The notes under the pieces were generated by a model. It saw nothing but the letters and a program-made list of their open reading frames with translations, ran no database searches and had not been told where the DNA came from. Positions 33,441 to 42,082 of a stretch of DNA of 64,000 nt are shown here, one piece after another (position 1 is the stretch's first letter; each line of letters starts with the position of its first letter). The position numbers and the translations under genes are program-made. Source of the DNA: Butyrivibrio sp. (GTDB taxonomy: Bacteria; Bacillota; Clostridia; Lachnospirales; Lachnospiraceae); NCBI RefSeq assembly GCF_017433805.1, contig NZ_JAFRGN010000008.1, forward strand, positions 1 through 64,000, read 5' to 3'.

Positions 33441-35552
33441 TCACTTGAACTCAACGCACATCATGGTCAGATCATCGAACTGTTCCGCATCTCCCACAAA
33501 CTCGCTGACTGCATCCCTTACATTTGTAAGAATCTGCTCAGGGCCTGCATTCATATCCTTATTCAGAGCCTGAAGCATACGTTCAGGGCCAAACATCTTA
33601 ACATCAGCATTAGTAGCCTCCGGAACTCCATCTGTATAAACGAACAGCTTGTCGCCATGCTCTAGCTGTATCTCGTATTCCTTGTACTTAATTCCTTCCA
33701 TTCCGCCTATTACGAAGCCGTGCTTATCCTTGAATATCTCAAAAGAGCCATCGGCGCGCTTGATTGCCGGATACTCATGGCCAGCATTGGCGCATGACAG
33801 TCTTCCTGTAGAAATCTCCAGAATTCCAAACCACACAGTTACAAACATCTCTGTTTGGTTGGAGCTTGAAAGAGCTTCATTAGTCTTGTTCAAGGTCTCA
33901 GCAGCAGACTGCCCCAGCATTGCACAGCTCTGAAGAATCACCTTGGATATCATCATGAAAAGAGCTGCCGGAATACCTTTGCCTGAAACATCAGCCATTA
34001 CAAGTCCCAGATGGTCATCATCAATAAGGAAGAAGTCATAGAAATCGCCTCCTACCTCCCTTGCCGGATCCATCATGGCGTAGATGTCAAACTCAGGTCT
34101 GTCAGGAAATGGCGGAAAATCGTGTGGTAGCATACTAGCCTGTATCTGGGTTGCCAGGTTAAGCTCCGCTCCAATCCTCTCTTTTTCTGCAGTTGCACGC
34201 TGAATGTCAGAAATGTAAGTCTTCATTCTGTCAGTCATCTGGCCAAAAGAGGTGGCAAGCTCCTGAATCTCATCGCCGGTATTCTCATTCCACTCAAAGT
34301 CCAGATTCTCACCTTCGAGGTTATGAACCTTATCTGTTAAAAGAGTGATTGGCTTAACCAGATGTTTACTGAGGATATTGGAAGCTATAACAGTAATGAT
34401 CGCCATAGCCACTATCATTCCAAACATTCTGACAAGAGCTCTTTTTATCAATTTCTGAATTGCAGAATATTCGTCGTTATGGCTTTCCTTAAGAGTTGCC
34501 AATAGCTTTTCATTTGGAGCCAGCACTGTCTTTTCAGGAATTATAGAAACCAGTGACCAACCAACTAGCTCAACTGGTGAATAAGCAAGGTAGCATTTAA
34601 CGCCATCTATATCTAACAGTTCAAGTCCACTCTCTCCACTGGCAGCTTTGTGACCAAAGTCTGATAGTCCCTTATCATTTTCTTCTACAAGAACACTCTG
34701 GGGACTAAGCTGGCCTTCTTTCCTTGATGAGAATATAACCTTACCATTTCCATCGATGATGCAGGAATCACCTTCATCGCCGATTTTGGCGTTCATCATC
34801 ATGTTCTCAACACCCTGAAGATAGAGGCCTGCTCCAGCTACGCCAACAAACTCTTTTCCCTTATAGATAGGAACTCCGCACATAATGGCCTGTTTGCCAG
34901 TGTCATAGTCTTCCTGAATATCTGTAAAGACAACGCTCTTCTCAGCCTTAGCCTTCACATACCAGGGGCGAAGTCTGGGATCCAGATACACGTAGTTGCC
35001 GTTTTCATCCCATCTTTCCTTGATGACAGGGCCTGCAAGAAGGACTATTCCTGTCTCTGTTCCGATATATGATGCTCCAAGCTCGTCATACTGGTTGTAC
35101 ATTGCAGTCAGATTGCCCTGAAGGCTTCCTATCATTGACAGTTCTTCAAGGATAGACTCATCCTCTGGATCTACACCCTCTGCATATACGAACTGGCCTT
35201 TCATTTTGCCAATTTCTGATTTATCTGGAATTGAAACTGTAGATTTTCCGTATTTCTCCGGATTGGTATAAATGTCCGTTGCTGCATCAGCGTTGATTGT
35301 TACTGTTCCTGCAAAGTCTGCGAACATTTCATTAAGAATATAGGCGCATCCAAGTGCTGTCGCACTAAGTCTCTCTGTTATCTGAGTACGTAGTGCCTCA
35401 TCAGAGTATTCCTCCACCTGTCCACCTGTCTTTTCAGAATTACTAAGTGTGATATCTCTGATATTGATCAGCATCTGCATGGTAATGACGCCAAATAAGA
35501 TCAAAAGAATTGAAGAAATGACCAGCATTATCTTCATGATTTTTTTCTTCAT
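33441..35552 (-). CDS. dCache-HAMP-PP2C (RsbU/SpoIIE-like) sensor phosphatase
   Basis: The start is at ATG 35552, with GAGGGG 8 nt upstream. The 703-residue protein has an N-terminal helix (residues 6-28), a large outside dCache sensor (about 40-330; RLRPWYVKAKAEKSVVFTD and GKQAIMCGVPIYKGKEFVGVAGA), a second helix, HAMP (about 385-440) and a SpoIIE-type PP2C domain. The latter has REVGGDFYDFFLIDDDHLGLVMADVSGKGIPAALFM and the late DDLTMM metal ligands. It would sense an extracellular small molecule and dephosphorylate the STAS protein of the following operon. It has its own start region; the peptide-operon promoter lies after its stop. Confidence 0.93.
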   Translation of the reverse strand: MKKKIMKIMLVISSILLILFGVITMQMLINIRDITLSNSEKTGGQVEEYSDEALRTQITERLSATALGCAYILNEMFADFAGTVTINADAATDIYTNPEKYGKSTVSIPDKSEIGKMKGQFVYAEGVDPEDESILEELSMIGSLQGNLTAMYNQYDELGASYIGTETGIVLLAGPVIKERWDENGNYVYLDPRLRPWYVKAKAEKSVVFTDIQEDYDTGKQAIMCGVPIYKGKEFVGVAGAGLYLQGVENMMMNAKIGDEGDSCIIDGNGKVIFSSRKEGQLSPQSVLVEENDKGLSDFGHKAASGESGLELLDIDGVKCYLAYSPVELVGWSLVSIIPEKTVLAPNEKLLATLKESHNDEYSAIQKLIKRALVRMFGMIVAMAIITVIASNILSKHLVKPITLLTDKVHNLEGENLDFEWNENTGDEIQELATSFGQMTDRMKTYISDIQRATAEKERIGAELNLATQIQASMLPHDFPPFPDRPEFDIYAMMDPAREVGGDFYDFFLIDDDHLGLVMADVSGKGIPAALFMMISKVILQSCAMLGQSAAETLNKTNEALSSSNQTEMFVTVWFGILEISTGRLSCANAGHEYPAIKRADGSFEIFKDKHGFVIGGMEGIKYKEYEIQLEHGDKLFVYTDGVPEATNADVKMFGPERMLQALNKDMNAGPEQILTNVRDAVSEFVGDAEQFDDLTMMCVEFK

Positions 35553-35633
35553 CAAATAGTCCCCTCATATTATTTGAATTAGAAATAACTATATTACATA
35601 TAATTTTATCGAATATTATATATTTTTACAATG

Positions 35634-35670
35634 AAAAAAGCCCTTCACGCGGGCATTGCCCACGCAAAGG
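35634..35670 (-). terminator. terminator of the chemoreceptor gene
   Basis: On the minus strand a GC-rich hairpin (35641-35670, GCGTGGGC-AAT-GCCCGCG core) is followed by TTTTTT. Confidence 0.9.
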
Positions 35671-35688
35671 ACTCTACAAACGCCTCTA

Positions 35689-37404
35689 TTACTCGCTGAT
35701 TGTGAACTGTCCAATGAGACTGTTGAGGGATTCTGACTGTTCGGAGAGTTCCTGTGATACAGCGCTGGACTCCTCGGCTGTAGCAGAGTTACTCTGCACA
35801 ACATTAGAAATCATATCAATTCCCTTATCAATCTCATCCATACTCTGTGCCTGCTGCTCTGCAAGGTCGCCAGTCTGAATGATCATCTCTGTGATCTCCT
35901 CAACACTGTGCTGCATTGCGTCAAGAGCTTCTGTTGTCTCAGCTACTACAGAGTTACCATTGTTGATCTCATCCATGGTATCTGCAATGAGCTGATGTGT
36001 ATTCTTGGCAGCTTCACTACTCTGATCTGCCAGCTTACCGATCTGATCAGCAACAACTGCAAAGCCTTTTCCTGTTTCACCTGCTCTTGCAGCTTCGATA
36101 GAAGCGTTAAGTGCAAGGAGTGATGTCTGCTTGGCAATTGCTTCGATAGAGTTAGTAACCTGCTCAATCTCAGCTGAAGCCTCTGTGATTCTTGTCATGG
36201 CATCAGTAACAAGATGCATCTTTCTGGCACTGGTCTCAGCGTTATCTCTAACCTCTGTTGCCATTGTCTTACTCTTCTCGGCAACCTCAGCAAGCTGTTT
36301 GGTCTGCTCTGTAACTGAATTAACAGATGCTGTAAGCTCCTCAACTGCTGCTGCCTGATCTGTTGAACCTTCTGCCAGGTCGTTAGCACCCTGTGACATG
36401 TTGATGGCACCCTGTGATACCTGCTGTGATGAATTACGAACTTCCAGAAGTGTACTACTGAGGTTCTCTGCGATATCATTAAGAGCATTTCTGATAGTAG
36501 CATAGTCACCGATGTAGAGCTTCTCGTTTCTTGAGCCAGCAGAGAAATCTCCGCCTGACATACGCTTAAGAGTCTCATCAATATCTTTTACGATGTCCTC
36601 AATGACATCTGTCGAATAAGTGATATCATCAGCAAGCTTGCCAAGCTCGTCCTCGGAATCGGTTTTTATCTTAACTTCCAGCTTACCCTTTGCCATATCA
36701 TCTGCAGCCTTGGAGATTTCCTGAATCGGTCCAAGAATACTGCCAACAAGCGCTCCTCTTGCCTTAACCATGTAGAGAATCGCATTTATAACTATCAAAA
36801 GAGATATGACTGTCATTATCAGAACAGTAACAATAGCGAGAGTATAAGCAGACTTAGCCTGAGCCTTGGCTGAAATACCAATCTCCTTGAAGTCCTTAAC
36901 AACTACCTTGATGGCTTCATTAATGTTGGCAACATAGAAATCATAGATTTCATCTTTGCTGTAACCAGCTCTGGACATTTCTTCCAACTTATCGTCAGCA
37001 GTGTCGATGTCCTTAATATGCTGATATACAGTAGTGAGGTCACCCTTATAAACCTTGGAAAGAGTATCAAGACCATCATTTAATTCCTGGAGCTTTTCCT
37101 CTACTCCTGCATACTGAGCATTTCTGTCATCATCATCATGTGCAGAAAGAGCCCACAGATAATACTTGGCAAGAGCCTGTATTGTGATTCTGATCTCGCC
37201 CTGCTGAGTATTCTGTTCATAATAGACGTTGTAGATATTATGCAGATTGAAAATAGCCAGGAAATCAATCAGGACAATTGCAGCAAAAATCATGATCAGG
37301 TTAGTCCTGAAATTGCCAAACACCTTTTTGAACTTGTCAGCTACAGGTAGTTTTCTAAATGACTCCTTGCTAAAAGAATCTTTTTTCTTAGCTGCGTCTG
37401 CCAT
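35689..37404 (-). CDS. methyl-accepting chemotaxis protein
   Basis: The start at 37404 (MADAAKKKDSF) is set by AAGGAGG with 5-nt spacing; an ATG 11 codons upstream lacks such a site. The 571-residue protein has two membrane helices (about residues 30-50 and 185-208) around a four-helix-bundle sensor region, then HAMP and a signalling domain. The tip SLLALNASIEAARAGETGKGFAVVADQIGKLA binds CheA/CheW. Ligand is not predictable. It is separated from the SpoIIE-like gene by a strong terminator, so shared regulation with the peptide system is not shown. Confidence 0.94.
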   Translation of the reverse strand: MADAAKKKDSFSKESFRKLPVADKFKKVFGNFRTNLIMIFAAIVLIDFLAIFNLHNIYNVYYEQNTQQGEIRITIQALAKYYLWALSAHDDDDRNAQYAGVEEKLQELNDGLDTLSKVYKGDLTTVYQHIKDIDTADDKLEEMSRAGYSKDEIYDFYVANINEAIKVVVKDFKEIGISAKAQAKSAYTLAIVTVLIMTVISLLIVINAILYMVKARGALVGSILGPIQEISKAADDMAKGKLEVKIKTDSEDELGKLADDITYSTDVIEDIVKDIDETLKRMSGGDFSAGSRNEKLYIGDYATIRNALNDIAENLSSTLLEVRNSSQQVSQGAINMSQGANDLAEGSTDQAAAVEELTASVNSVTEQTKQLAEVAEKSKTMATEVRDNAETSARKMHLVTDAMTRITEASAEIEQVTNSIEAIAKQTSLLALNASIEAARAGETGKGFAVVADQIGKLADQSSEAAKNTHQLIADTMDEINNGNSVVAETTEALDAMQHSVEEITEMIIQTGDLAEQQAQSMDEIDKGIDMISNVVQSNSATAEESSAVSQELSEQSESLNSLIGQFTISE

Positions 37405-37615
37405 ATTATCCTCCTTAGACATAAAATTATCAGCCACAGGATTAAGTTTTCCTATAGCAATCTTTTATGAAATCTTGCGCTATTACAAATGTTATATCGT
37501 CTACTTATACATTATATTTTATGCAATTTTCCAATAAAATGTCATAAATATGTATAAATTTATATAAAATTTTGAGAAATAAGTATTGCTTATGTCATGC
37601 ATAAAAAATATTGAT

Positions 37616-37644
37616 TTTACTTATGGATGCTAACTTGATATTAT
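37616..37644 (+). promoter_or_regulatory. purA promoter
   Basis: TTTACT (37616-37621), 17 bp, TATTAT (37639-37644). The transcript leader before purA would be about 50 nt. Confidence 0.6.
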
Positions 37645-37703
37645 TGTTATGGTCAGTAAATAGTGACCCGTAAATTTTTTTGATATCAGAGAGGGAAATG
37701 AAA

Positions 37704-38999
37704 ATGGTAAAAGCAGTAGTAGGAGCTAACTGGGGAGATGAAGGAAAGGGTAAGATCACAGATACTCTGTCAGATCAGGCAGACGTTGTTATCCGCTTTC
37801 AGGGTGGTGCCAATGCAGGCCACACAATAGTTAATGATTATGGCAAATTTGCACTCCACACAATGCCATCTGGTGTATTCCATCAGAACATTATGAACAT
37901 CATTGGTAACGGAGTTGCATTCGATATTACTAAGTTCATGAACGAACTTAATGAGATCACATCTAAGGGAGTTCCTGCTCCACAGATCATGATCTCTGAC
38001 AGAGTACAGGTTATGATGCCTTATCACGTACTCTTCGATACACTTGAGGAAGCAAGACTTGCTGGTAAGAGCTTTGGTTCTACCAAGTCAGGTATCGCTC
38101 CTTTCTATTCAGACAAATACTCCAAGATTGGCTGGCAGATCAATGAGTTCTTTCAGGATGACGCAGCTATCAAGGAGAAGATTGCACGTGTTGCAGAGAT
38201 CAAGGACGTTCTCCTTGTAAACTTATATCATTCAGATCCTATCGATCAGGAAGCTCTTTTCAACCAGATCGTTGAATGGAGAGAGCAGATTAAGCCTTAC
38301 ATCGGCAATGTAGCTCTTTATCTTGATAAGGCTATCAAGGAAGGCAAGACAATCCTCCTCGAGGGTCAGCTTGGAACAATGAAGGATCCAGACCACGGTA
38401 TCTATCCTATGGTTACATCCTCATCACCTCTTGCAGCTTATGGTGCAATCGGTGCAGGTATTCCTCCTTATGAGATCAAGCAGGTTGTTACAGTATCCAA
38501 GGCTTATTCTTCTGCTGTTGGTGCTGGTGCATTTGTTTCAGAGCTCTTTGGAGATGAAGCTGAGGAGCTTCGTAGACGTGGTGGTGACGGCGGCGAGTAC
38601 GGTGCAACTACAGGAAGACCCAGACGTGTTGGCTGGTATGACTGCGTAGCTAGTAAGTACGGCTGCAGACTTCAGGGCACAACAGATGTAGCTTTCACAG
38701 TACTTGATGTACTTGGCTATCTTGATGAGATTCCAGTTTGTGTTGGCTATGACATCGACGGCGAGGTTACAACAGAATTCCCTGTAACTCACCTTCTCGA
38801 CAAGGCTAAGCCAGTTTACAAGACTCTTCCAGGTTGGAAGTGCGAGATCCGTGGTATCAAGAAGTACGAAGATCTCCCAGAGAACTGCCGTAACTACATC
38901 GAGTTCATCGAGGAGCAGATTGGTTACCCTATCACAATGGTAAGTAACGGCCCAGCTCGTTCAGATATTATCTACAGAGAGAGCAAGCTTTCTAAATAA
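37704..38999 (+). CDS. purA: adenylosuccinate synthetase
   Basis: ATG at 37704 is preferred over 37698 because GAGAGGG lies 8 nt upstream of it. The 431-residue protein is full length. VKAVVGANWGDEGKGKITD holds the GTP-binding P-loop-like motif with catalytic Asp. GGANAGHTIV carries the catalytic His; STKSGIAPFYSDK (IMP site) and TTGRPRRVGWYD follow. It joins IMP and aspartate with GTP to form adenylosuccinate, the first step from IMP to AMP. Single-gene unit with its own promoter and terminator. Confidence 0.97.
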   Translation: MVKAVVGANWGDEGKGKITDTLSDQADVVIRFQGGANAGHTIVNDYGKFALHTMPSGVFHQNIMNIIGNGVAFDITKFMNELNEITSKGVPAPQIMISDRVQVMMPYHVLFDTLEEARLAGKSFGSTKSGIAPFYSDKYSKIGWQINEFFQDDAAIKEKIARVAEIKDVLLVNLYHSDPIDQEALFNQIVEWREQIKPYIGNVALYLDKAIKEGKTILLEGQLGTMKDPDHGIYPMVTSSSPLAAYGAIGAGIPPYEIKQVVTVSKAYSSAVGAGAFVSELFGDEAEELRRRGGDGGEYGATTGRPRRVGWYDCVASKYGCRLQGTTDVAFTVLDVLGYLDEIPVCVGYDIDGEVTTEFPVTHLLDKAKPVYKTLPGWKCEIRGIKKYEDLPENCRNYIEFIEEQIGYPITMVSNGPARSDIIYRESKLSK

Positions 39000-39017
39000 T
39001 ATATTTGGAATAATAAA

Positions 39018-39056
39018 TGGAGAAGCAGATTCAGGTTCTGCTTCTCCATATTTTTT
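39018..39056. terminator. purA terminator, probably bidirectional
   Basis: TGGAGAAGCAGA (39018-39029) pairs with TCTGCTTCTCCA (39037-39048), followed by TATTTTTTAT. It lies between the convergent ends of purA and the GGDEF gene. Confidence 0.9.
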
Positions 39057-40899
39057 ATCTCTTATAGAATGTAATGTAATTGCCACGCTTTTGCTTACTC
39101 TCATACATCGCTGAATCAGCCTGTTTGTAGTAATCAGCAAAGGACTGACCATCATTCGGCCTACAGAAGGTTGCTCCAACGCTTATCTCCATCTTCCAGT
39201 CAGGCGCTTCCGGCACATGTATCTGTTCTGAATTCATGAAAAGACGATCTGCAACGATAAGACCAATATCCACTGTATCAACTCCTGACGCAAATACCAT
39301 GAACTCATCTCCGCCAAGTCTGAATACGATATCAGAATCTCTGAAGGTCTCTGTAAGGCAATCTGCCATTGCGATAATCACCTTATCTCCAACATCATGG
39401 CCGTATGTATCATTGACCTTTTTAAAGTGATCAGCATCGACAATAAGGAGCATTCCCTTTCTTCCAGCTTCAAAGGCCTCGTAGAGTCGTATCTCGCCTC
39501 CGTTTCTGTTGAGTATCTTGGTAAGGGAATCCGTCTCAGCTTTTTTACGAAGCGCTTCCTGTCGTCTTCTATCTTCATCAATAGACTCTGTAGCCCAGAT
39601 TACACGGGTTACATTGCCTTCCTCATCTCTTTCTCCTGCAATGAAATACATTCGAGTCCAATGATTATCAATATCAAGGAAATCGTGAGATATAGATTTA
39701 TTGTCTTTTAATCTTTCTCCAAGAGTTGGGAAATTCATAAACTCTGCCAGCATGGCTCTGGAAGATTCCACCGCAATGCCTTCAGCTATCTCATCAACTC
39801 GTTCAAGCGAATATGGTTTAGCTGAAAGAATCTGAGTTAACCTTTCACTGACCCACATCTTATTAAGCTTAAGCTCTTTTAAATCCAGTATAGAAAGAGA
39901 AAGGTAAATATCTGCAATTGCAGCCAGCTCGCCTTCAAGCTGACTTCTTTCTCTGTGTTTTTTCTTATAAAGATGAATAGCTGCCCAGAATGAAATAAAT
40001 ACTATAGTAAGGACAAATATAGAATGAGCATATATAAATCCAATGGCTCCAAACAGCCTGCCCTCATCGAATACAAACACTGTATACCAGTCGTTATTAA
40101 TACGTTTACTAAAAATAAATTTCTTATTGCGTCCTTTTCCTACAGAAAAGATGTTATTATGGGCTGCAGATACTCCTTTGAAAATGTCCACGTACTCATC
40201 GTTGATCTCCCTGGCATAATTTTTGCCAATCTGGCTCTCATCCGAATGTGCAACGACAAGTCCGTCCGCATCCAGCACCAACACTGCTTCCAGCTCTTTA
40301 TATTTGACAAGATCCGCATCTTTTTCCTGAATACTATCCAGGTAAAAGTCCATAGAAATAACGCTTTCTTTATCACTCAGGAGCCTACTGACAGACATCA
40401 TGACCATTCCTGTCTGCACATTGACATAAGGCTCTACATAAGTAATATCCCCGTCAGCCTTTACAGCATCTATGTACCAAGGCCTGCTCGTAGCAACATA
40501 GTCACCTGGCGGAAGCCAGCCTGATCCATCAATGTACTCTCCTCGTATATAGCCATATATTCCAGTAGCATTACTCTCAATTATCTCTGAATAAACATCC
40601 GTTTCCTTAACCAGATAGTTTTTGATGTCTTCATTGGTGGCGCCTTCTTCCATCATAGTCTCAACGCCCTGAGACGAGAAAATTACAGCATCCCTTGGAA
40701 AAGAAAGATAGTACTCTATCTCCTGGGACAAAGTAAGAACTTCAGAATTCCACATGTTAATAGTACTTTGCCTTGTAACGATGTAGAGTCTGACAAAAAG
40801 AGCAAATATCACGAATGTACCTGCTACAGCAATGAATATTATGACCAGATAATCTTTATCTATGTCTGGCTTTTTATTTTTTTGAGGGTATTTATCCAT
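39055..40899 (-). CDS. dCache-GGDEF diguanylate cyclase
   Basis: The 614-residue protein has an N-terminal helix (about 20-42), an outside dCache sensor (SRPWYIDAVKADGDITYVEPY and GMVMMSVSR), a second helix near residue 290, a linker of about 100 residues and a GGDEF domain. The active-site motif FRLGGDEFMVF is intact, and RDSD five residues before GGDEF is a classical I-site for product inhibition. It should make cyclic di-GMP from two GTP in response to an external ligand. Single gene, convergent with purA. Confidence 0.95.
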   Translation of the reverse strand: MDKYPQKNKKPDIDKDYLVIIFIAVAGTFVIFALFVRLYIVTRQSTINMWNSEVLTLSQEIEYYLSFPRDAVIFSSQGVETMMEEGATNEDIKNYLVKETDVYSEIIESNATGIYGYIRGEYIDGSGWLPPGDYVATSRPWYIDAVKADGDITYVEPYVNVQTGMVMMSVSRLLSDKESVISMDFYLDSIQEKDADLVKYKELEAVLVLDADGLVVAHSDESQIGKNYAREINDEYVDIFKGVSAAHNNIFSVGKGRNKKFIFSKRINNDWYTVFVFDEGRLFGAIGFIYAHSIFVLTIVFISFWAAIHLYKKKHRERSQLEGELAAIADIYLSLSILDLKELKLNKMWVSERLTQILSAKPYSLERVDEIAEGIAVESSRAMLAEFMNFPTLGERLKDNKSISHDFLDIDNHWTRMYFIAGERDEEGNVTRVIWATESIDEDRRRQEALRKKAETDSLTKILNRNGGEIRLYEAFEAGRKGMLLIVDADHFKKVNDTYGHDVGDKVIIAMADCLTETFRDSDIVFRLGGDEFMVFASGVDTVDIGLIVADRLFMNSEQIHVPEAPDWKMEISVGATFCRPNDGQSFADYYKQADSAMYESKQKRGNYITFYKR

Positions 40900-41164
40900 T
40901 TATCACCTATGATTTCTCTAGAAAATTCCCCATTTATCAGCCATGTATATGAACCCAAATTCGCGAAAATATTATAACATATCGATAATAATGAATCAAA
41001 ATAATGTACAATTCAAAATATTCTTTTTCACTAAAAATCATACAATCACTAATTGCAATGACGGCTGTTGAATAATATAATAAAATGTGAAATATTTTAA
41101 TTGTATTTAAAGTTTTAGATTTTCCTAAAACATTTTTCTCTAAATTGTATGACGGGGAGTTATT

Positions 41165-42082
41165 ATGCTACACATTAAAAATCTTGACGAGGGATTAGAG
41201 CTCTTTAAGGCTCTGGGATCTGATATCAGAATCGAAATTATCAATATACTTCTGAAAGAAAGCGGAATGAACATGAATGAGCTGGCCAAAAAGCTCAAGA
41301 TTACTAACGGTGCTCTGACAAGCCATATCCGTAAGCTCGAGGAATGTGGAATCGTCACTGTTTCTGCTGAAGGCTCCGGTCATGGTAACCAGAAATTCTG
41401 CTCTGTAAATCTTGATAAGATTCTGATTGATATTCAGGATGCTCCTGTACCCACCAACGTTTACAGCGCTGAGATCAAGGTTGGTCATTTCAATGACTAC
41501 GAGGTATACCCTACCTGTGGCCTTGCTTCCAGCAAGAATCTAATTGGCGAAGTAGACGACACCAGATACTTTGCCCATCAGGACCGCTTTGATGCAGATA
41601 TACTGTGGTTTACAAGAGGCTATGTCGAGTATGGCATTCCTAACTTTATCCCTGTTGGCCAGCAGATTGACGAAATCTGTATTTCAGCTGAGCTTAGCTC
41701 TGAGGCCCCAGGAGTCAATAATGTATGGCCTTCAGATATTTATTTTTCCCTCAATGGAACAGAGCTTGGAACCTGGACTTCACCTGGGGATTTTGGCGAT
41801 GTTAAAGGTATCTTTACCCCCGATTGGTGGTTTCCTAATTGGAACCAATATGGTATGCTCAAAATGCTGGTGATAGGTCACAAAGGCACATTTATCGACG
41901 GCATTATGATCTCCAAGGTTACGATTGACGACCTTGCTCTCACATCCAAGAGCAGTCTGAAGCTAAGACTTGAAGTTCCTGAGAATGCCAAGAATGTGGG
42001 TGGCCTTACAATTTTTGGAAAAGGATTTGGCAATTACAATCAGGACATCAATGTTAAGATTGCCTATAGCCCCATAGAATAA
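41165..42082 (+). CDS. ArsR-type transcriptional regulator with C-terminal ligand-binding-like domain
   Basis: The 305-residue product has an N-terminal winged helix (residues 1-80: LELFKALGSDIRIEIINILLKE, then MNELAKKLKITNGALTSHIRKLEECGIV). A beta-rich domain of about 200 residues follows (RFDADILWFTRGYVEYGIPNF, PSDIYFSLNGTELGTWTSPGDFG, TPDWWFPNWNQYGML) that looks like a carbohydrate-binding fold. No Cys metal site of classical ArsR sensors is seen. Its stop is directly followed by the ATG of the GTPase-RNase gene, so the two are translationally coupled. Confidence 0.85.
   Translation: MLHIKNLDEGLELFKALGSDIRIEIINILLKESGMNMNELAKKLKITNGALTSHIRKLEECGIVTVSAEGSGHGNQKFCSVNLDKILIDIQDAPVPTNVYSAEIKVGHFNDYEVYPTCGLASSKNLIGEVDDTRYFAHQDRFDADILWFTRGYVEYGIPNFIPVGQQIDEICISAELSSEAPGVNNVWPSDIYFSLNGTELGTWTSPGDFGDVKGIFTPDWWFPNWNQYGMLKMLVIGHKGTFIDGIMISKVTIDDLALTSKSSLKLRLEVPENAKNVGGLTIFGKGFGNYNQDINVKIAYSPIE

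Noticed and set aside
35689-37404. Chemoreceptor as a member of the peptide-export operon
   Set aside because: A strong terminator separates it from the phosphatase gene, so only proximity links them.
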